64,000 nucleotides of DNA from Ferrovaceae bacterium. Lineage in GTDB: Bacteria; Pseudomonadota; Gammaproteobacteria; Burkholderiales; Ferrovaceae. The position numbers and the translations under genes were made by a program. Positions within the stretch are counted from its first letter, which is position 1, and every line of letters begins with the position of its first letter. The DNA lies in NCBI GenBank assembly GCA_027449685.1, contig DAIDLC010000007.1:1-64000 (forward strand), given 5' to 3'. A model generated the notes under the pieces. The model searched no databases, was not told the origin of the DNA, and saw nothing but the letters and a program-made list of their open reading frames with translations. Below are positions 56,943 to 64,000 of the stretch, one piece after another.

Positions 56943-57017
56943 AGGGGAGTCGCCAAGTGGTAAGGCACCGGATTTTGATTCCGGCATTCGTAGGTTCGAT
57001 CCCTACCTCCCCTGCCA
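56943..57017 (+). tRNA. tRNA-Gln (anticodon TTG)
   Basis: 75 bases. Acceptor AGGGGAG (56943-56949) pairs with CTCCCCT (57007-57013); discriminator G and encoded CCA. The anticodon loop reads TTTTGAT with stem CCGGA/TCCGG. The T-arm is GTAGG TTCGATC CCTAC. Lies six bases after ispE and before prs, its usual place. Confidence 0.98.
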
Positions 57018-57051
57018 ACTTCTGCAGCCACCACCTCATGCCAGGAGTTTC

Positions 57052-58002
57052 ATGCCCTCCACGAACCTGATGGTGTTTACCGGCACCGCAAATCCCAAGC
57101 TGGCCAGTGAAGTGGCTTTCAATCTCAACATTTCCGTGGGGCGGGCCACTGTGGGTCGTTTCAGTGATGGCGAGATCATGGTGGAGATTCTGGAAAACGT
57201 GCGCGGTCGGGATTGTTTCGTCCTGCAGTCTACCTGTGCCCCCACCAATGACCACCTGATGGAGATCATGGTGATGTGTGATGCCCTGCGCCGTTCTTCG
57301 GCGGCGCGCATTACTGCGGCCATTCCCTATTTTGGTTATGCCCGCCAGGATCGTCGACCGCGCTCGGCCCGGGTGTCCATTTCGGCCAAGGTAGTGGCCA
57401 ATATGCTGCAGGGCGTGGGTGTTAACCGGGTGCTCACCATGGACTTGCATTCGGACCAGATCCAGGGTTTTTTCGACATCCCGGTAGACAACGTGTATTC
57501 CACCCCCGTATTGCTGGGGGATATATGGCGCGCCGGGTATCAAAACCTGACGGTGGTCTCGCCGGATGTGGGTGGCGTGGTGCGTGCTCGGGCCATGGCG
57601 AAACGGCTGGAAGCCGATCTGGTCATCATCGACAAGCGCCGCCCCCGGCCCAATGTGGCCCAGGTGATGAATGTCATCGGCGATGTGGTGGGGCGCACCT
57701 GCATCATCATGGATGATATGGTGGATACGGCCAATACGCTGTGCGAGGCTGCGGCCGCCCTCAAAACCCATGGCGCCGAGCGGGTTTTGGCGTACATCAC
57801 CCACCCGGTGCTCTCGGGGGTGGCGGTGGAGCGGATCAATCAGTCGGCGTTGGATGAGTTGGTGGTGACCGACACCATTCCCCTGTCGGAACGCTCGGCG
57901 GCCAGCCCTAAAATTCGCCAACTGGGAATTGCCGGACTGATGGCCGAGACCATGCGGCGCATCAGTGACGAGGACTCGGTCAGTTCCCTGTTTATGGAAT
58001 GA
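57052..58002 (+). CDS. prs: Prs, ribose-phosphate pyrophosphokinase
   Basis: Makes PRPP. 316 residues. [40 protein letters not shown], the PRPP-synthase signature [17 protein letters not shown], and the phosphoribosyl loop [17 protein letters not shown]. Standard length; directly after tRNA-Gln. Confidence 0.98.
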   Translation: MPSTNLMVFTGTANPKLASEVAFNLNISVGRATVGRFSDGEIMVEILENVRGRDCFVLQSTCAPTNDHLMEIMVMCDALRRSSAARITAAIPYFGYARQDRRPRSARVSISAKVVANMLQGVGVNRVLTMDLHSDQIQGFFDIPVDNVYSTPVLLGDIWRAGYQNLTVVSPDVGGVVRARAMAKRLEADLVIIDKRRPRPNVAQVMNVIGDVVGRTCIIMDDMVDTANTLCEAAAALKTHGAERVLAYITHPVLSGVAVERINQSALDELVVTDTIPLSERSAASPKIRQLGIAGLMAETMRRISDEDSVSSLFME

Positions 58003-58072
58003 CTTTTGCAAGGCCCCACGGTCTGGTCGCGGACGGTGGGTTTTAATTGAACCGTAACTTTCGAGGAACAAC

Positions 58073-58732
58073 ATGGACATTCAAATCACTCAACGATCCG
58101 TGCAGGGCACCGGAGCGAGCCGCCGCCTGCGTCGGGACGGGCGCGTTCCCGGTATTCTGTACGGTGCCGGCCAACCAGCCCTCGCCATCGAACTGGATCA
58201 CAACGAGCTCTATCACAAATTGCGCCAGGAAGCCTTCCATGCCTCCGTGCTAAACCTGAATCTGGAAGGAGCGCTGCAACCCGCCTTGCTGCGCGATGTG
58301 CAAATGCACCCTTTCAAAAAAATCGTCCTGCACGTGGATTTTCAGCGGGTGGACGTAAACAGCAAGATCCACATGAAAGTGCCCCTGCACTTCATCCATG
58401 GCGAAAATAGCCCGGCCGTCAAGCTGTCGGGAGCCATCATCAGCCACATCATGAACGAAGTGGAAGTGCTGTGTCTGCCCTCGCAATTGCCCGAATTCAT
58501 TGAAGTGGACTTGAGTGCACTGACGCTGGCCCATTCCATCCATCTGGCCGACCTGAAAGTGGCGCCCGGTATCGAGTTTGCAGCCCTCACCAAAGGCGAA
58601 AATCTGCCCGTGGTGGCGGCCGTGCTGCCGCGTGCCGCCCGTGCTGAAGAAGACAGCCCGGCGGTGGCCGCCGCCGATGTTCCGGCCGCCAATCAAAAGG
58701 CCCCGGCTGCTGCGGATGCACCCAAGAAATAA
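58073..58732 (+). CDS. rplY: Ribosomal protein L25, general stress (Ctc) form
   Basis: Binds 5S rRNA. 219 residues: N-terminal L25 domain (VQGTGASRRLRRDGRVPGIL, residues ~8-27) plus the C-terminal TL5/Ctc domain (VPLHFIHGENSPAVKLSGAI; CLPSQLPEFIEVDLSALTLA), ending with an Ala/Pro-rich tail. Between prs and pth as usual. Confidence 0.97.
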   Translation: MDIQITQRSVQGTGASRRLRRDGRVPGILYGAGQPALAIELDHNELYHKLRQEAFHASVLNLNLEGALQPALLRDVQMHPFKKIVLHVDFQRVDVNSKIHMKVPLHFIHGENSPAVKLSGAIISHIMNEVEVLCLPSQLPEFIEVDLSALTLAHSIHLADLKVAPGIEFAALTKGENLPVVAAVLPRAARAEEDSPAVAAADVPAANQKAPAAADAPKK

Positions 58733-58744
58733 CCCCCTGAGGAA

Positions 58745-58767
58745 AGAGGCCCCCCGTGTGGGCCTCT
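58745..58767 (+). terminator. Hairpin after rplY, possible terminator
   Basis: Stem AGAGGCCC / GGGCCTCT (8 bp) with a 7-base loop, 12 bases after the rplY stop. There is no U-run, so termination may be partial or the hairpin may have another role before pth. Confidence 0.5.
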
Positions 58768-58784
58768 GATCTGCCACTGCGCGC

Positions 58785-59390
58785 ATGAAGCATCCCTTGC
58801 GTCTGGTGGTGGGTCTGGGTAACCCGGGCGAGGCGTATCGCACCACGCGGCATAATGCGGGATTCTGGTTCGTGGATAGGCTGGCGCAGCAGTATGCCAG
58901 TGTGTTGCGGCAGGAGTCCCGTTTCTTTGGTGCCCTGGCCCGGGTGCGTCACCAGGACGGCGAATGCTGGTTGCTCGAACCCGGCACCTTCATGAATTTG
59001 AGTGGCCGTTCGGTGGGGGCGCTGGTGCGCTACTATCAACTCCTTCCGGCAGAGGTGCTGGTGGTGCACGATGAACTGGATCTCGAACCCGGAGTGGTGC
59101 GCCTAAAACAGGGCGGAGGCAGCGCGGGACATAATGGTCTGAAGGACATTACCGCAGCCCTGGGGACACCGGACTACTGGCGCTTGCGGGTGGGGGTCGG
59201 GCGCCCGGGGCCTTCCCGGGATCTGGCCGGATACGTGCTGGACCGACCTTCGGTGGCCGAACAGGCGGCCATCGAAGAGGGGCTAAACCGCGCTCAAGAA
59301 GTATTTTCGCTGCTGCTGGCAGGGCATATGGCCCAAGCCACCCAACAACTGCATACCGTGGTGCGCCCAAAATCACCGTCTGGCGCCTGA
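58785..59390 (+). CDS. pth: Pth, peptidyl-tRNA hydrolase
   Basis: Recycles peptidyl-tRNA. 201 residues. VVGLGNPGEAYRTTRHNAGF contains the catalytic His, LLEPGTFMNLSGRSVG and VVHDELDLEPGVVRLKQGGG with AGHNGLKDITAAL. Intact and of usual length. Confidence 0.98.
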   Translation: MKHPLRLVVGLGNPGEAYRTTRHNAGFWFVDRLAQQYASVLRQESRFFGALARVRHQDGECWLLEPGTFMNLSGRSVGALVRYYQLLPAEVLVVHDELDLEPGVVRLKQGGGSAGHNGLKDITAALGTPDYWRLRVGVGRPGPSRDLAGYVLDRPSVAEQAAIEEGLNRAQEVFSLLLAGHMAQATQQLHTVVRPKSPSGA

Positions 59391-59462
59391 TTGCCTTTGC
59401 CCTGCATGGGTTGGGAAGTTGGCGCAGAAATTTTTGTAACCTACGCACTGATAAGGATTCGA

Positions 59463-60554
59463 ATGAGCCTGAAATGCGGAATCGTGGGGTTGCCCAATGT
59501 GGGTAAGTCCACCTTGTTCAATGCCCTGACCAAGGCGGGTATTGCTGCAGAAAACTATCCCTTTTGTACCATCGAACCCAATGTGGGGGTGGTGGAGGTA
59601 CCGGACCCCCGTCTGCAGGCGCTTTCCCAAATCGTTCACCCGGAGCGGGTGGTGCCTGCGGTTACCGAATTTGTGGATATTGCTGGTTTGGTGGCGGGGG
59701 CCTCCCAAGGGGAGGGGCTGGGGAATCAGTTTTTGGCCAACATTCGCGAAACCGATGCCATTGCCCACGTGGTGCGCTGTTTCGAAGACCCCAACGTGAT
59801 TCATGTGGCCGGCAAAATACAACCCCTGGAAGACATTGCCGTCATCGACACCGAACTGGCTTTGGCCGATCTGGCTACGGTGGAAAAGGCCCTGCAACGG
59901 GGGCAGAAATCGGCCCGCGCCGGAGACAAGGATGCGGCGCGCCTTCTGGCATTGCTGGAACGGGTCAATCACACCCTGGACCAGGGGCGGCCGGTACGGA
60001 CCCTGGCGCTGGAGGCAGAAGAGCGCGCGCTGCTCAAGCCCCTGTGTTTGATCACGGCCAAACCGGCGCTGTATGTGGCCAATGTGCTGGAGCAGGGGTT
60101 TGAGCATAATCCTCTGCTGCAACAGGTGCAGGACCATGCGGCTGCGGAAGGGGCGCCGGTGGTCCCGATTTGTGCCGCGCTGGAGGCCCAAATGGCCGAC
60201 CTGGACGAACAGGACAAAGCCCTGTTCCTGGCGGATATGGGGCTGTCCGAGCCAGGCCTGGACCGCCTCATTCGAGCCACCTATCGTCTGTTGGGACTGG
60301 AAACCTACTTTACCGCTGGCGTCAAGGAAGTGCGGGCCTGGACCATCCATCAGGGGGATACGGCCCCACGGGCGGCGGCGGTCATCCATAACGATTTCGA
60401 ACGCGGATTCATCCGTGCCGAGGTCATTTCCTATGCCGATTTCGTGGCCTGTCGGGGCGAGCAAGGGGCCCGGGAGGCCGGAAAAATGCGTCTGGAAGGC
60501 AAGGACTATCTGGTGCAGGATGGGGATGTCATGCACTTTCGCTTCAACGTTTAG
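59463..60554 (+). CDS. ychF: YchF, redox-regulated ribosome-associated ATPase (Obg family)
   Basis: 363 residues from ATG 59463 ([19 protein letters not shown]). P-loop [45 protein letters not shown]; the C-terminal TGS domain has [19 protein letters not shown]. Family members hydrolyse ATP rather than GTP. The frame continues upstream to 59391 without similarity. Confidence 0.97.
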   Translation: MSLKCGIVGLPNVGKSTLFNALTKAGIAAENYPFCTIEPNVGVVEVPDPRLQALSQIVHPERVVPAVTEFVDIAGLVAGASQGEGLGNQFLANIRETDAIAHVVRCFEDPNVIHVAGKIQPLEDIAVIDTELALADLATVEKALQRGQKSARAGDKDAARLLALLERVNHTLDQGRPVRTLALEAEERALLKPLCLITAKPALYVANVLEQGFEHNPLLQQVQDHAAAEGAPVVPICAALEAQMADLDEQDKALFLADMGLSEPGLDRLIRATYRLLGLETYFTAGVKEVRAWTIHQGDTAPRAAAVIHNDFERGFIRAEVISYADFVACRGEQGAREAGKMRLEGKDYLVQDGDVMHFRFNV

Positions 60555-60557
60555 AGG

Positions 60558-60574
60558 CGGTGCGCACCGTTTTT
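60558..60574 (+). terminator. Possible terminator after ychF
   Basis: Self-complementary CGGTGCGCACCG followed by TTTTT; only a short stem can form. A second small hairpin GGTGCC/GGCACC lies at 60663-60680. The 211-bp gap up to the hydrolase gene holds no convincing promoter. Confidence 0.4.
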
Positions 60575-60765
60575 CTCGGACCCTGAACCCGCTTTTTCGC
60601 GAGGAGGCGTAACGGTGGGGGTGTTACCATAGGGTATGCAGGGAGTCTGAATGACTGCTGCCGGTGCCGGATAGGGCACCTGAACAGGGCCGGATGGACC
60701 TCGCGTGCCCGGTTTAATTGTGAGAAAATGTAACGAAGTGTGTTTTTGCCCCGGGTGCAAGCGGG

Positions 60766-61644
60766 GTGCGGGCTCAACGATCAGGAGTGCGGATTATCGA
60801 TACCATTCACATGGTGGGGCGGGGAAACGGCGCAGTGCTGCTATTGCATGGGTTGTATGGTACGCCCCAGCAGTTGCAGTACATTGGGCGCAAGCTCAAT
60901 GTCGTGGGCGGCTATTCCGTGCATATTCCCAACATTCAGGGCTATTCGGTGTTTGACGAGCCGGTGCCCAAACAGACTGCCACCTGGCAAAACTGGCTGG
61001 AACAGGTGCAGGCCCAGTTTGACGGGCTCAAACGGGAGCACGAACAGGTTAGCGTGGCGGGTCTGTGTATCGGAGCCAATCTCTGCCTGGAACTGGCCGC
61101 CTTGCGCAGCCCCGAAATCCATGCGCTCTGCCTGTACTCGGCGCCTTTGCGCTACGATGGCTGGAATGTCACCTGGATGCGCTGGTTCAAGTACCTGGGC
61201 TATTATTCGCCGCTGCGTTTCATGATGTCTTTGGCAGAACGCCCCCCTTACGGCCTGAAGGATGAGCGCATCCGGCAATGGGTGGCCACCCAGATGGAAA
61301 AGAGAGGGAGCTCGGCCATAGGTTCCTCGCGTTCGCCCTTGACCGGTGTGGTGGAGTCCGAGCGCCTCATGAAGGACGTGCGTGGGAAATTACACCAAGT
61401 CACCGCGCCCACGCTTATAATGCACGCTGTCGAAGATGACTTGGCCAGTCCGCGAAATGCGGACATCATCGAACGCACGGTTTCCGCGCAACAAGTGCGC
61501 AAGGTGTTACTGGAAAACTGTTATCACATTATCACCATGGATTTCGAAAAGGAGCGTGTGGCCCAGGAAACGCTGGCGTTTATTGGTCAGGCGACGACCC
61601 AAAAGTCTCGTCAGCCTGTACCTAAGCTGCGTTTGGTGGGGTAA
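60766..61644 (+). CDS. Alpha/beta-hydrolase-fold protein with Cys nucleophile, possible acyltransferase or thioesterase
   Basis: 292 residues from GTG 60766. Oxyanion HG in LLLHGLYGTPQQL (28-29). The nucleophile elbow is AGLCIGANLC: Cys101 stands where esterases have Ser. Asp224 (HAVEDDLASP) and His254 (NCYHIITMD) complete the triad. The overall shape resembles Est30-type carboxylesterases, but GxCxG is also the PHA synthase box, suggesting acyl transfer. Followed at 10 bp by an ACP and a ketosynthase. The start is uncertain: CAGGAG (60782-60787) is spaced for a non-ATG codon ATT at 60793; ATG 60811 is another option. Confidence 0.75.
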   Translation: MRAQRSGVRIIDTIHMVGRGNGAVLLLHGLYGTPQQLQYIGRKLNVVGGYSVHIPNIQGYSVFDEPVPKQTATWQNWLEQVQAQFDGLKREHEQVSVAGLCIGANLCLELAALRSPEIHALCLYSAPLRYDGWNVTWMRWFKYLGYYSPLRFMMSLAERPPYGLKDERIRQWVATQMEKRGSSAIGSSRSPLTGVVESERLMKDVRGKLHQVTAPTLIMHAVEDDLASPRNADIIERTVSAQQVRKVLLENCYHIITMDFEKERVAQETLAFIGQATTQKSRQPVPKLRLVG

Positions 61645-61653
61645 CGCCATCTC

Positions 61654-61926
61654 ATGAGTTCATTGCCATTCATTCAAAAAATGCTGGTGGAAGAGTTTGG
61701 ATTAACGCCAGAACAAGTGCAGCCCGACTCGCAACTGGACGAACTGGGGGTCGATTCGTTGGCCACCGTCGAGTTCATGTTCATGCTGGAAGACAAATTC
61801 AAACTGAAGATGTCGGGCGAGCCCGTGCCCATCAAAACCGTGGGGGATATCGCCCGTGAGGTGGACGTCATGGTGGCCCAACAGGGCATTTCTCTCGAAG
61901 GTGGGGAGCCGCCCCCCGCACCGTGA
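61654..61926 (+). CDS. Acyl carrier protein, pathway-specific
   Basis: 90 residues. The phosphopantetheine site is in LDELGVDSLATVEFMFMLED (Ser34). It has an extended C-terminus (VAQQGISLEGGEPPPAP) not found in fatty-acid AcpP, and GVDSLATVE rather than the usual GADSLDTVE. Not beside fabD/fabG, so likely a second ACP serving the neighbouring ketosynthase, whose start overlaps its stop. Confidence 0.9.
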   Translation: MSSLPFIQKMLVEEFGLTPEQVQPDSQLDELGVDSLATVEFMFMLEDKFKLKMSGEPVPIKTVGDIAREVDVMVAQQGISLEGGEPPPAP

Positions 61927-63164
61927 TGACGCAGCGCGTGGTAGTCACCGGCGTTGGGGCGCTGACCCCTCTGGGGGCAAATGCCCACGCGCTGATTGAC
62001 GGGCTCAACGCAGGTCGCTCCGGCATTCGCGCTCTGGACACGCCCTGGATTTCCCACTTGGCATCCCCCCTGGCCGCACCGGTAATGTCTGCGGTGGAAG
62101 AACAATTCCCCAAATTGCGACGGCTCATGCTGGACCGGGTGGCCCAACTCTCCTTGCTGGCCACTCGCGAAGCTCTAACCCAAGCGGGGTTGGACCTATC
62201 CGGCGAGCAAGGGGAACAGTGCGGGATTTACTGGGGAACCGGCATGGGTGGGGCCACCACGCTGGAGCACGCGTATGTGGAATCCTTGCTCAATCAGGCC
62301 ACCCGTCCCCGCCCCACCACGATTGTCATGTTCATGGCCAATGCCTCCACGGGTCAGATTGGCATTGAGTACAAGATCCGGGGCCCTAGTTTCACCTACA
62401 GTTCGGCCTGCTCCTCATCGGCGGTGGCGATAGGCGAAGCCTTCGAAGCCATCCGCTGTGGACGCATCCGCCAGGCCGTGGCTGGTGGTGGCGAAGCCCT
62501 GCTCACTCAAGGGGTGATGCGCGCCTGGGAATCCTTGCAAACCTTGGCCAAGCCCGATCCCCTGCGGCCCGAATGCTCCTGTCGCCCTTTTTCCAAAAAT
62601 CGTAGTGGGTTCATTCTAGGGGAGGGCGCAGCGGCTCTGGTACTGGAGAACGAATCCACAGCTCGGGCGCGCGGCGCCACCGTTCTGGCCGAGTTGGTGG
62701 GCTACGGTAACAGTACGGACGCGGGCCATATCACCCAACCCGATGCCCAGGGTCAAGCCCGTGCCATGCGTGCCGCGCTGGCTCAGGCGGGCTTGAACCC
62801 GGACCAGATTCACCATATCAATGCCCATGGCACGGGTACCCTGGTGGGGGATGCGGTGGAAACCCAGGCCATTCATCAGGTCTTTGGTGCCCAGGCCCGG
62901 CATATTCCCATCAGCGCCACCAAGGCCTTGCATGGTCATTTGATGGGGGCCACCGGGGCCGTGGAAATGGTGGCGGCCCTGGCAACACTGCACACGGGGG
63001 TAGTGCCTCCCACCGCGCATCTGGACCAACCCGATCCCGAGTGCGATCTGGATTATGTCACCGAAGGGGCGCGCCAACTTCCCGTGCTGGAACAGGTGAT
63101 GAGTAACTCCTTTGGCTTTGGCGGCAATAATGCCGTGCTCATTGCGCGGCGTTACCACCCCTGA
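61926..63164 (+). CDS. Beta-ketoacyl-ACP synthase, FabF type
   Basis: 412 residues from ATG 61926 (a GTG at 61923 adds one). Condenses acyl and malonyl-ACP. The active-site Cys lies in FTYSSACSSSAVAIGEAFEA, with His in INAHGTGTLVGDAVE and Lys/His in ISATKALHGHLMGATGA; NSFGFGGNNAVLI closes the site. All catalytic residues are present, so it is a condensing enzyme, not a chain-length factor. Translationally coupled to the ACP gene. Could be a second FabF, but the hydrolase-ACP-KS context argues for a dedicated product. Confidence 0.9.
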   Translation: MTQRVVVTGVGALTPLGANAHALIDGLNAGRSGIRALDTPWISHLASPLAAPVMSAVEEQFPKLRRLMLDRVAQLSLLATREALTQAGLDLSGEQGEQCGIYWGTGMGGATTLEHAYVESLLNQATRPRPTTIVMFMANASTGQIGIEYKIRGPSFTYSSACSSSAVAIGEAFEAIRCGRIRQAVAGGGEALLTQGVMRAWESLQTLAKPDPLRPECSCRPFSKNRSGFILGEGAAALVLENESTARARGATVLAELVGYGNSTDAGHITQPDAQGQARAMRAALAQAGLNPDQIHHINAHGTGTLVGDAVETQAIHQVFGAQARHIPISATKALHGHLMGATGAVEMVAALATLHTGVVPPTAHLDQPDPECDLDYVTEGARQLPVLEQVMSNSFGFGGNNAVLIARRYHP

Positions 63165-63174
63165 AACGCCGTTC

Positions 63175-64000
63175 TCAGGGTGCCAACTGGGCCGCCTGTT
63201 GGTCGGCGTGATAGCTGGAACGCACCAGGGGACCACAGGCCGCAGAGACAAACCCGCGCTGCAGCGCCGCTGCTTCAAACACCCGAAACTGTTCTGGCGG
63301 TACAAAGCGCTCTACTGGCAAATGATGCAGGGTGGGCTGCAGGTACTGGCCCAGGGTCAGCATGTCCACCCCATGGGCGCGCAAGTCGTCCATGACCTGC
63401 AGGATTTCTTCGTCCGCTTCACCCAAACCCAGCATCAGGCCAGATTTGGTGGTGACCTGCGGATAGCGTTGCTTGAAGCGTTGCAGCAGGGCCAGGCTAT
63501 GGGCGTAGTCGGCACCGGGGCGCACTGAACGGTACAGGCGCGCAACGGTTTCCAGATTATGGTTGAACACATCGGGCAGGGACTCGCCCAGTATCTCCAA
63601 AGCCAGGTCCAGGCGCCCGCGAAAATCGGGCACCAGAACTTCGATGCGGGTGTGGGGGGAAAGCGCCCGAACTTGCTGAATGCACGCCACGAAATGGGCC
63701 GCGCCACCATCCCGCAAGTCGTCCCGGTCCACGCTGGTGATGACTACGTGGCGCAGGGCCATGCGCGCGATGCTCTGCGCCAGATGCCCCGGTTCGTTCG
63801 GATCCAGGGGGTCAGGGCGACCATGACCCACGTCGCAGAATGGGCAGCGCCGGGTGCAGCGATCGCCCATGATCATGAACGTGGCGGTGCCGTGGCTAAA
63901 ACATTCCCCAATGTTGGGGCAGGAGGCTTCTTCGCAGACCGAGTGGAGCTGGTTTTCGCGCAGCAACGACTTGATTTCGGTAAAGCGCGGGCTGGAGGCC
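63175..64000 (-). CDS. lipA: LipA, lipoyl synthase (N-terminus cut by window end)
   Basis: Radical-SAM enzyme inserting sulfur into octanoyl groups. At least 275 residues visible; the frame is still open at base 64000, reading [20 protein letters not shown] into [12 protein letters not shown] (auxiliary cluster), then [10 protein letters not shown] (CxxxCxxC radical-SAM cluster). [23 protein letters not shown]-like [12 protein letters not shown] and [16 protein letters not shown] follow. The C-terminus has [10 protein letters not shown]. Ten bases from the ketosynthase, convergent. Octanoyl supply by LipB is not visible here. Confidence 0.97.
   Translation of the reverse strand, partial: ASSPRFTEIKSLLRENQLHSVCEEASCPNIGECFSHGTATFMIMGDRCTRRCPFCDVGHGRPDPLDPNEPGHLAQSIARMALRHVVITSVDRDDLRDGGAAHFVACIQQVRALSPHTRIEVLVPDFRGRLDLALEILGESLPDVFNHNLETVARLYRSVRPGADYAHSLALLQRFKQRYPQVTTKSGLMLGLGEADEEILQVMDDLRAHGVDMLTLGQYLQPTLHHLPVERFVPPEQFRVFEAAALQRGFVSAACGPLVRSSYHADQQAAQLAP

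Noticed and set aside
56869-58080. 403-residue minus-strand frame over tRNA-Gln and prs
   Set aside because: Crosses a tRNA gene and lies antisense to prs; not credible.
59373-60536. 387-residue minus-strand frame opposite ychF
   Set aside because: Mirror of ychF with nearly the same limits; coding-strand evidence is decisive for ychF.

Overview
The window is a GC-rich, densely packed bacterial chromosome segment made up almost entirely of housekeeping genes, with gaps under about 300 bp and many ATGA/GTGA-type overlaps. Gene order points to a motile betaproteobacterium, probably Nitrosomonadales-like. The blocks supporting this are TPR protein-lolB-ispE-tRNA-Gln-prs-rplY-pth-ychF, prepilin peptidase-coaE-zapD, ftsX-ftsE-ftsY/rsmD-coaD-ferredoxin, dxs-ispA-xseB, rpsP-rimM-trmD-rplS, rsmI/yraN-gmhA-BON lipoprotein, and an HrcA (CIRCE) operator in front of rpoH. 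I cannot name genus or species from sequence alone.

Layout. 1-5260: flagellar rod/hook operon flgBCDEFG (minus strand, flgG cut by the window edge) with flgA divergent. 5295-9637: an accessory three-gene cassette (class-V-fold PLP enzyme, TPR/ATP-grasp ligase, group II PLP decarboxylase). 9675-12389: signalling genes (HD-GYP, HDOD, bacteriohemerythrin). 12504-19383: tRNA-Thr, pteridine reductase, Irr-like Fur protein, ispH-lspA-ileS-ribF. 19457-21285: TSUP transporter divergent from a CysB-type LysR regulator. 21293-27225: murJ, rpsT, argD-argF-argG, yajQ. 27232-33773: rsmI, yraN, gmhA-like isomerase, BON lipoprotein, heptose-1-P adenylyltransferase, coaX-birA, glnS. 33792-39080: folE2, dxs-ispA-xseB, an orphan Rieske oxygenase. 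39164-46279: rpsP-rimM-trmD-rplS-xerD-plsY, ffh, CcsA-like protein, CorC-type protein. 46283-53641: a cysteine-less prepilin peptidase, coaE, zapD, folB-rpoH with CIRCE, ftsX-ftsE-ftsY, rsmD, coaD, ferredoxin. 53650-60554: TPR protein, lolB, ispE, tRNA-Gln, prs, rplY, pth, ychF. 60766-63164: an alpha/beta hydrolase with a Cys nucleophile, an acyl carrier protein and a ketosynthase. 63175-64000: lipA, cut by the window end.

Most genes serve translation, isoprenoid precursor synthesis (dxs, ispE, ispH, ispA), CoA (coaX, coaD, coaE), folate (folE2, folB, pteridine reductase), arginine, LPS heptose and envelope assembly. The two places most likely to hold an undescribed system are the PLP/ATP-grasp cassette at 5295-9637, which looks like a small-molecule or peptide-conjugation pathway, and the Cys-hydrolase/ACP/KS trio at 60766-63164, which looks like a dedicated acyl-chain pathway. 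Both assignments are inference from motifs and gene order.
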